This document shows positions 6,776 to 13,322 of a DNA stretch of 13,322 bases, one piece after another; the stretch's first letter is position 1, and each line of letters opens with the position of its first letter. The notes beneath the pieces were generated by a model. The model worked only from the letters and a program-made list of their open reading frames with translations. It ran no database searches and had not been told where the DNA came from. The stretch covers positions 1 to 13,322 of the forward strand of contig NW_014013317.1 of the NCBI RefSeq assembly GCF_000611645.1, written 5' to 3'. A program made the translations under genes and the position numbers. Source of the DNA: Monoraphidium neglectum. Its lineage: Eukaryota > Chlorophyta > Chlorophyceae > Sphaeropleales > Selenastraceae.

Positions 6776-9254
6776 ATGTCGCAAGCTTCAGACACCAGGC
6801 CCAAGACCAAGCGCCTGTTAGATGCGTTCGGCGCCGTGCTTGCCCTGGTTGCGCGGAATGGCACTGTCAGCGCCGCCAGGGCGGGGCCTGTGCTGCAGGA
6901 GTTGATCGCCGCTTCCAATGCTGCGCCCACGATTGCGCTGCCGGTCGCGCTGGCGCAGCGGCTTGCGGCAGCGCTAGCGCAGCCGGCGCCCAGGGACCGT
7001 TCACGGGCTGCGCTCCTCGTCAATGGGCTGCATCGCGGCGTTGTACACTCTTATCTGGACCAGGTGTGAGCTCATGTTACGAGGCCGATTGAATGCAAAT
7101 AGGGAATGGCTCTTGGAGAATGTCCCGTAGTCGTGTCGCGCACCTTGGCATATTCGCAGCTGCATTTTCAACGCTGGCTCGGCGGCTTCGGCGTGGCGAG
7201 ACCCTGTCCTGGCATGCGCAGCACTCCCGAACCCCCCTTCTCTCTTCGCTTGAACCCCCTTCACTGCCGAACCCCCATCCGCATGCATGCAGACATCGCA
7301 ACTGGCAGTCAAAGGCGGCGTCGTGGCGAGCCTGACTCGCCACCTCTGCACATGGGCAGCCGACCCTACGATCGCACAGCCTGCCATCAGCGCGCTCTGC
7401 TTGCTGACTTCAAACAACAGCGCAGCCCTTGCTGAGTTCCTGGCCGCGCCCGGCGACGCGGTGGCCGTGCTGCTGTTGCTGGCGCCCGCGCTGGCCGACG
7501 ACCTCGACGCGGCGCGCGCGGTCGCGCTGCTGAGCGCTTTGCTGGACCATGCGTCCATCGAGAGCCGCGAAGCGGGCAGGGCGATGGTCGTGCGATACGC
7601 CGCCGCGCCCTCGGTGTTGGACACCACGGCGCGCCTGCTGCAAAGAAGCGGCTGGGCAAAGGAGCAGGAAAGGGCCCTCGTGGCATTGCTGGCTGCAGTG
7701 GGGTATCATTGCCGCATTTCGGGCCGCCCTCTGGCTCCAACTCCGGGGCTAGCGCGCGCGGCTGCCGAGGTGCTTGTGCGGCACGCCAAGAGCAGCGGCG
7801 CCCGAGCGGCCGAAGCTGCCAAGCTCTTGAGCAATGTGTTGTTCGCAGTTGGCCCCTATTTCGCGCGCTTGTCGGCGGAGCCTGTGATACAGGCTGTTGT
7901 GGCGGTGCCTGCTGCGCTGGCCACTCTGGTCAAACTCATTGGCGACGAGAACACCCCGGCTGACACCAGAACGCACAATTTGCTTTCAATCATTGTGATG
8001 CTCGAGACACCACATGGCGCAGAAGCATGCCGGGTTTTGCAACAACTGCCGACCATTGCCGCGCTGGTTGCCTTCCTGCGCAATCTGCGAGGCGGACCAG
8101 GCGCCGACGGGCGCGGCGGGGCCAAACGCTTCCTTGCAGGCTCGGCTGCCCTGGCTCTGATTGCGCTGGACTCCTCTGGCCCAGCCGCTTGGACCCGCCT
8201 GTTGGCATCCTCCCCTGGTGCCATCGAGGCTGTCGTGCGGATGCTGCTTGAGATTGACGCCTCCTTTCTGCCGATGGTCATCACATCATGCGGGCTGCTG
8301 CTGGCGTGCGTGGATGCGCTGCTCGCCCCTGGCGAAAGCGGCAAGTGTGCTTTTGCGCGCATCAGCCAGGCACCTGGCCTCGCGGCTGCCGTAACGACCC
8401 TGCTGCAGCGGATGTTGGCCCAGGCCTACCCCCCAGAGGCCTTGGAGGAAGCGAAGCGACAGCAGGACTTCTTAGCCGTGGTGCTCCATTATCTGGTTGC
8501 CAACGGCGCTTCTGGCAGCAACGTTGTTGCGGCAGCGCCGGGCCTCGCGTCCAGGCTGCAAGAGGACGTGGCGTCTCGCTACGAGGCCTCGAGTGCACGC
8601 TTGACGCGAGAGTCTGCGGCCCAGCTGCTGAGCAGGGCGGTGACTGGTGACTGCCAGGGCAGAAGGTCGTCTTTCAACCTCATGCATCGCGGCGGCGGCT
8701 GCGACGCAGCAGCACCGCTGCTTGGTGGTTGGGATGGCGGCGGTGGCGGCGGTGGGGCTGGGGACGACGCGCCACCAGCGGAAACGACGGCCGCCGCCGA
8801 TTCGCCTCCAGCACCACACAGCGGGGCCGGCTCGCCGCAGGATGTGGCGGCACGCAGCAGCGACCGCAGCATCAGCAGCGGCAGCCATGCTGGTGTCGCC
8901 AACAGCTGCAGTCAACTGGACACAGCCAGCAGTGGCAGTGACGCGCTTCCCACAAAAGCCAACATGAATGCCTCGGCGGCGCCCGCCGCGTCTGCTGTGG
9001 CCCCATCAGCAGACAGCTGTGCAGCGCCCCAGCCGTCAGCGACCACCACTCACCCCGACCGTTGCTGCGCTATGTGCGGCGCGGCCTCTGGCGCAGGCGG
9101 CGGGCTGCTGCGGCTGTGCAGCGGCTGCAGGTCGGTCCGCTACTGCTCTCAGGACTGCTACAAGGCGGGGTGGAAGGGCGGTCACCGCCAGGAGTGTGCC
9201 GCACTGGCGGCCGCACGGGAGGCCGGCGGTGGGGGCCAGGCCGCTCACAAGTGA
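6776..9254 (+). CDS. Helical-repeat (ARM-like) protein with C-terminal MYND zinc finger; 2 exons
   Basis: Exons 6776-7063 and 7293-9254 join at a phase-0 GT-AG intron (CAG|GTGTGA...GCAG|ACA) to give 749 aa ending in TGA at 9252-9254. The ATG at 6776 is the first in-frame ATG after an in-frame TGA at 6623. Residues about 10-540 are Ala/Leu-rich amphipathic helices in short blocks (for example VPAALATLVKLIGDE, LPTIAALVAFLRNL), consistent with an armadillo/HEAT-like fold. That assignment is inferred from pattern only. Residues about 570-685 are a Gly/Ser/Ala/Pro-rich linker. Residues 688-731 form a complete MYND finger with all eight ligands (C688, C691, C705, C708, C714, C718, H727, C731). MYND domains bind short proline-containing peptides, so the protein is probably a protein-interaction adaptor. 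The specific function is unknown. A decayed copy of the same finger lies upstream in inverted orientation (4795-4926). Confidence 0.87.
7064..7292 (+). other. Intron of the ARM-MYND gene
   Basis: The donor is CAG|GTGTGAGC and the acceptor GCATGCATGCAG|ACATCG, preceded by C/T-rich sequence (about 7220-7280). Phase 0. The first exon reads into TGA at 7067-7069 if unspliced, which supports removal of the intron. Confidence 0.85.
9063..9197 (+). other. MYND zinc-finger domain coding segment
   Basis: It encodes CCAMC, a Gly/Ala spacer, LCSGC, RSVRY, CSQDC, YKAGWKGG and HRQEC, the C-x2-C...C-x2-C-x5-C-x3-C...H-x3-C zinc-binding pattern of MYND fingers. It is the intact counterpart of the relic at 4795-4926. 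Confidence 0.93.
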
Positions 9255-9263
9255 GCCAGAGTG

Positions 9264-9268
9264 TGTAA
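9264..9268 (+). promoter_or_regulatory. Candidate TGTAA polyadenylation signal of the ARM-MYND gene
   Basis: TGTAA lies only 10 bases after the stop at 9254. It would give an unusually short 3' UTR of roughly 25-35 nt. It is the only plus-strand TGTAA seen in this flank, so it may be real or chance. Confidence 0.4.
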
Positions 9269-9430
9269 GGCTGTCTTTGAATAGCAAATCATGCGACCTG
9301 GGGCGGCTGCATCGTGGCTCTCAAGTGTCAACCTGCTCCTTTGATGGCGCCTTCTTGCCGACAGTCCATGCGCTTTCTCATTCCGCTGGGCAGTCCCGAT
9401 GGGTGGGACGGCGTGACGCTGGTGTGTCAT

Positions 9431-9435
9431 TTACA
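9431..9435 (-). promoter_or_regulatory. Candidate TGTAA polyadenylation signal of the Arc1p-like gene
   Basis: TTACA on the plus strand, TGTAA on the minus, about 330 nt downstream of the minus-strand stop at 9767-9769. It is the only copy noticed between the stop and the neighbouring gene. Confidence 0.45.
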
Positions 9436-9766
9436 TGGTAAATACTGCGACTGTCCGGGTGCGGGCCGAGGGGAGAGGGACTCTTTTCTTTGACAGTCGT
9501 TGACAAGAATCACAACACCTGCCTGGTTACTCATCGATATGTCATTGTGAGGAGAGGCCTCACCCAAGCGAGCCAGGGGGTTAGGACCAAAACCAGCTCA
9601 CAGTATCGGACGGCTCACACAATCTCTGTGTTGCACTCGTTTCTGAAAGAAAGGAAGGCGTGTGCCTGGTGCGCGTTGAAAGCAGGTTAGATCAATGCGA
9701 CCGCGACTCGCACGCCCGGCGCGCCGCCAGCCCCTGGCTCTGCTGCCGGGGTGGCGCGGGGCTTGC

Positions 9767-12700
9767 TCAGCCCACGTGCGCGTTGGGGATGGTAGAGGTG
9801 ACGGGCCCCTTAGACGTCATGAAGGGGACGCCCTTGAAGACCGGGTTGCCACCTGGGTGTGGGTGGCGCATGCGGCGGGAGAATTTTTCAAGTCGAAAAG
9901 ACATACGGAGAGTGGAGGATGGTGAAACAATTGCGGAAAGCACCTGATGTGCGGGCCGTATGCCAGCTGGACTCTGGGATGGTGTAAAGGCAAGCAGGCA
10001 ACCACAACACTACGTGCTACATGCATGTCCACGGACGGCAGGAGCCAGCCAGGTCAATCGCCCCGGGCACCCACTGGCATCGGTTGTGAGGTCTGGCAGC
10101 AGCTTCTCGAGGATCTTCTTCTTGGGGTTGACCTGAGAGGTTCACGTTCGATTTGAGGGGTTCACAGGGTTGAAACGGCACACCAGCGTCCCCGGTAGGA
10201 TTGAGGGAGGTGCGCGCATCTTGGATGGAGGGCGCGCCAAGCGCCCGCCCTTCGTGGCATCGCCTCGCAACTCCAGGCAAAGTCAGGCAACCGCTTCCAT
10301 GCCTAAGCGTCGACATTTGACCGATAACTGGTGGGCGGAGGCATGATCACAAGCCACAGGGCAACGCGACGCCCACTCTTGCCCTGAAAAATAGCAACAG
10401 GGCACGCTCGACCTTGAGCTGTCGACCTTCTGAAGTACCTCTCGCATCACAAGCGGGGCAGCAGCCCCAACAGACACACTGAAACCTCCACACCCACACC
10501 CACACCCACAAAAAACACGCATGCACACAAGAGCCCAGCTTCCCACCCCTCACCTCGGGCAGCGGCGCGTTGGCGTAGCCCTCAAAGGCGACGCGCTCCC
10601 CCAGGGGAACGCCCTCTGGCGGGATGATGGGGTCCACCTGGTCGTGGGCGTCGTTGGACGCACACAGCACCTGGCGAGGGGGTAGGCGCAGGGTCGGGGC
10701 GGCGCGGTAGCAACAGGCGGGTCAGACCAGCTGAAGTGTGATGTGATGAGGGCCCAGGGCGACGGGGAGGCAGAGACGCAAGCTTGCGAGCAGTCAGCAG
10801 GAGAAGGGTGTCTGAGAACAGACAGCGGCGCAGTGGGGGCGCGCGCGGCGGCACCATCATATATTCTCAAACTTTATTTCGCGCCCACGAAGAGTCGCGT
10901 CGAAGGGTTGTTTTGTAATCCTTTGGTGCGCCCGCGCCCCTCGCGCGGCAGCTGCCTGCAGACGGCGCGCGCGTCAAAAAGCACGCATGCCACCCAATGC
11001 AGCCACGCCAAGCACACAGGCAGCCAGAAGCTCGCAAACACTCACACACCTAAGAAATTTGATAAGCTCAATGATCAGATCAACACATTGGCTCGTTAAT
11101 CAAATGACTTTTCAAGACCTCTCAACGGAACCCTCACGGCGCCCTCAACAGCAGGCGCCGGCCACGGCCGCACCATGCCGTAGGACATCACGTCCCGCAT
11201 CTTGGCGGGCTTCAGGTTGAGCACCACCACCACGCGCCGCCCCTGCATCTTTTCCTCCGGTACAAACTTGACCAGCCCGCTGATGACCTTTTGGGGGGGG
11301 GGGTACCGAGAGGGTGATGCAATGGAGGAGCGTGAGTGAGGGCACAACTGGGAAAGCAGGGCAACAGCAGTGAGAAGGCGGGGGCCGAATACAGGGGCTG
11401 GGTGGGGCGCCAGCATGGGGGCCCGTTGAGCAAATGGGTGCCCGGCAGGCATGGCCCGGTGGCTGGCTCAAACCGGGAGTGACTCGAGCACCACCCCCCT
11501 GCAGCACTCGTCGTCACGCGGCCTCGCTCCACGCGCGCCAACCCAGCACCACCCCGCCCCCGTGCCCCTCAGATCACTCAGATCACCCAGATCGTCACCT
11601 GCCGCGGCTTGTCCTCCCCGACGTCGATCTCCTCCAGGTACAGCGAGTCCGCGTTGGGGTGCTTCCCGACCTTGACGATCTGGCCGACGACAATGTCCAG
11701 CATGTCTATCCGCACCTCATCATCACCGCCGCCCTTCTTGCCGCCCGCCGCCGCCGCCGCAGGCGCCGCCGCGCCGTCGCCGCCGCCGCCGCCGCCCTTC
11801 TCTTTCTTCGCTTTCTTCTCCTTGCCGCCCGCCGCGGGCGCCGCCGCGGCCGCTGCGGCGTCCTGCGCGGCTGCGGCCGCGGGGCTGGCGGCGGGCTTGG
11901 GGGCGGCGGCCGGGGGGGCCGCCTTGCTGCTGCTGGCGGCAGGGGCCGCCTTGGTGGCTGCAGAGGCGTCGGAGCCTTTGGCGCTGTCACCCTGAAGAAT
12001 TTGTGTGTGTGGATGATGATGTGTGTGTGTGTGTGTGTGTTTGTGTGTGTTTGCGCGCACAAGCGCGCGCGTGTGTGTGCGTATGTGTGTGCGCGCGCTT
12101 GTGCGCACATGCACGCTCGCACCAGTGCGTTCCTGAGTCATGACATGTGTCAAGGTATGTTGCGTGCGCACAGATCTGTCGCAACCTTACGCTCTTGTGC
12201 ATGCAAGCCACAACCCGCTTTATCTGACGTGGCCATCCCCAGACCCTGAATGGACCCCTTGAACCCGATTAGGAACCCAGGTCCAGGCCACCACCCCGCA
12301 GCCACCCACCTTCCCGCTGCTCGACGCAGCGCCCGCAGCCGATGGCGCCGGCGCCGCGGGCGGCGGCGGCGGCACGAAGCGGGGCAGCTGCAGCTGTGTG
12401 TGCTTGAAGACGGCCTGCTGGGGGTCTGCCTGATGCTGTATGAGGTCAAACCACCGCAGCAGGCTGCAGAACTGGTCGGTCTGCGCCAGGGGTAGGGCGG
12501 CCTGGGAAGGGCGGCGGCGGAGCATGGGCGCCGGGGCAAGGGGTGGCGGGAAGATGTCAAGATGATTGGCTGTGCACATGAAAAGTATTGCATGTCTGGT
12601 TGTCGAGGCTGCGGCGCCGCGGCGGGCGCGTGCGGGATGCGGAAGGCAAATGCGGGCGCCGCCCGCAACCCTTCTGGGCGCAGCGCTGCCGTCCTGGGGC

Positions 12701-13257
12701 CTGGCTGGGGCCGGGCCGCCACCGCCGCGCGATTGCCCTCCCTCCTGGCGCATTCTAGCATCGACGCCCTCCCTGTTGCGCAGGCCCCTCGCCAACCTTC
12801 CTGCGCCCCCGAGAAGACACCCACCACTGCGGGCTGCACGGTGCCAAACACCGCAAGGTCAGCCAGGGTGAGGCGGCTGCCCACTAGGTAGGTGCGGGCC
12901 TGCAGCTGCTCATTGACCTGAAGGTGGGTGGGTTCGCGGCGCAGGGTCAGACCTGCTGAGAAGGATACCACCATAGCGCTGCAACCAAGCTGGACGAGCG
13001 ATGATGCCTTGTCCCATCCCAATATCAACGCATTGGTTGAGCTGTCTGCCTAAAGTGTGGATAGCCCCGCCGCGTACCTGCCGCCCCTTTGGTTGCTTTC
13101 ATTCACAGCGGCTAGAGTGGTCCTGGGTCCTGACGCAATTTGCAGGCACTGTGGGTTGCACGTCGGTCCTGCGCAAGCTGCCGCGCCCCACCTTTGCCAG
13201 CTTATCATCCAGCAGCAGCGCAAGCTCGGTGGTGCACCACGTCAGCCACTCGGACAC
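9767..13257 (-). CDS. Arc1p/AIMP1-like tRNA-binding cofactor of aminoacyl-tRNA synthetases; 8 exons, 5' end outside window
   Basis: Exons 13257-13192, 12917-12825, 12501-12310, 11991-11599, 11287-11174, 10670-10554, 10132-10075 and 9852-9767 total 1119 nt and close in frame at TGA (372 aa visible). The first three exons give a GST C-terminal-like helical domain ([45 protein letters not shown]). A Pro/Ala/Lys linker follows with KEKKAKKEK. The EMAPII-type OB-fold tRNA-binding domain then has [76 protein letters not shown] and [10 protein letters not shown]. The order matches yeast Arc1p and plant AIMP1-like proteins, which bind tRNA and deliver it to partner synthetases such as MetRS in the cytosol. 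Upstream sequence could extend this N-terminally, even as part of a synthetase, though the GST-C/linker/OB order favours a free cofactor. Six of seven introns are phase 0. Confidence 0.92.
10133..10553 (-). other. Intron of the Arc1p-like gene with a TGTGGG tract
   Basis: The donor is GAG|GTGAGG and the acceptor CTCAG|GTC. In the sense strand, four TGTGGG/TGTGG units (10510-10488) lie about 45 nt after the donor. No gene was found inside. Confidence 0.85.
10671..11173 (-). other. Longest intron (503 bp) of the Arc1p-like gene
   Basis: The donor is ATG|GTGCGG and the acceptor CGCCAG|GTG. The middle (about 11040-11125) is noticeably AT-richer than the surroundings. No box C/D or H/ACA snoRNA, tRNA or coding sequence could be supported in it. 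Confidence 0.8.
11288..11598 (-). other. Intron of the Arc1p-like gene with a C-homopolymer acceptor
   Basis: The donor is CAG|GTGACG and the acceptor CCCAAAAG|GTC. In the sense strand a run of eleven C (11303-11293) sits a few bases before the acceptor. No other feature was seen. Confidence 0.85.
12001..12110. repeat. (GT)n/(GC)n alternating purine-pyrimidine microsatellite
   Basis: Runs of GT at 12002-12010, 12020-12040 and 12042-12050 are followed by GCGCGC blocks at 12053-12070 and 12091-12106. The tract is Z-DNA-prone by composition. It lies in an intron of the Arc1p-like gene. Confidence 0.9.
12055..12106. repeat. 16-bp perfect inverted repeat inside the microsatellite
   Basis: GCGCACAAGCGCGCGC at 12055-12070 is the exact reverse complement of 12091-12106, with a 20-bp GT-rich spacer. 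The arms contain the non-alternating ACAAG/CTTGT, so pairing is not only a property of a simple repeat. It could form a stable cruciform or RNA hairpin. Confidence 0.85.
12502..12824 (-). other. Intron of the Arc1p-like gene (323 bp)
   Basis: The donor is GTG|GTGGGT, though a donor three bases earlier (GCA|GTGGTG) would drop one Val in frame. The acceptor is CTTCCCAG|GCC. Nothing else was recognised inside. Confidence 0.82.
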
Positions 13258-13276
13258 CTGCATGGTGCATGAGAAT

Positions 13277-13322
13277 GCGCGCGCGCGTGCGTGTGTGTGT
13301 GTATGTGTGTGTGTGTGTGTGT
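13277..13322. repeat. (GC)n-(GT)n microsatellite at the right edge
   Basis: A GCGCGCGC block leads into (GT)n with one TA interruption and continues beyond the window. It lies in the intron upstream of the first visible Arc1p-like exon. It reads (CA)n about 20 nt before that exon's acceptor (CATGCAG|GTG). Confidence 0.9.

Larger units (their letters stand above)
9255..9766. other. Convergent 3' flanks of the ARM-MYND and Arc1p-like genes
   Basis: About 510 bp without a supported gene. It contains a plus-strand TGTAA (9264) and a minus-strand TGTAA (9431-9435). Nothing else was recognised. Confidence 0.6.
11992..12309 (-). other. Intron of the Arc1p-like gene with (GT)n/(GC)n microsatellite
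   Basis: The donor is AAG|GTGGGT and the acceptor TTCTTCAG|GGT. The acceptor-proximal half (12001-12110) is (GT)n and (GC)n alternating purine-pyrimidine sequence. It reads (CA)n in the sense strand, ending about 10 nt before the acceptor. Confidence 0.88.

Overview
The window looks like nuclear DNA of a green alga. The evidence is GC-rich spliced genes with short GT-AG introns (about 200-500 bp), Ala/Gly/Gln-rich low-complexity coding sequence, CAG/GCA and (GT)n microsatellites, TGTAA-type polyadenylation signals 3' of genes, a plastid-type BASS transporter with a long N-terminal extension, and a MYND-finger protein of a kind common in chlorophyte genomes. A chlorophyte (Chlorophyceae or Trebouxiophyceae) is my inference. 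The sequence does not fix the genus.

Layout: (1) 1-1425, plus strand: the 3' part of an ecdysoneless (ECD/SGT1-type) gene that enters from the left edge. (2) 1942-4311, minus strand: a complete five-exon BASS4/SLC10A7-type transporter gene, 461 aa after splicing, convergent with ECD. (3) 4312-6775: a 2.5 kb gap between divergent genes. It holds a decayed MYND zinc-finger remnant on the minus strand (4795-4926) and a small inverted-repeat transposon-like element with CACTA ends (about 5378-5569). (4) 6776-9254, plus strand: a two-exon gene for a 749-aa helical-repeat (ARM-like) protein with a C-terminal MYND finger. (5) 9767-13257, minus strand: eight exons of an Arc1p/AIMP1-type tRNA-binding aminoacyl-tRNA-synthetase cofactor (GST-C-like domain, Lys/Ala linker, EMAPII-like OB fold). 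Its 5' end is beyond the right edge. (6) Its introns carry (GT)n tracts, one with a 16-bp perfect inverted repeat.

The genes are functionally unrelated housekeeping or family genes: a cell-cycle/splicing-associated factor, an organellar transporter, a MYND protein and a translation cofactor. They do not form an operon-like system. All exon joins were worked out by eye from GT-AG sites, reading-frame closure and family motifs. Both fully visible spliced genes close in frame to a stop. I found no convincing novel multi-gene system. The most interesting items are the MYND relic lying near an intact MYND gene, the CACTA-like mini-element, and the repeat-rich, mostly phase-0 intron set of the Arc1p-like gene.
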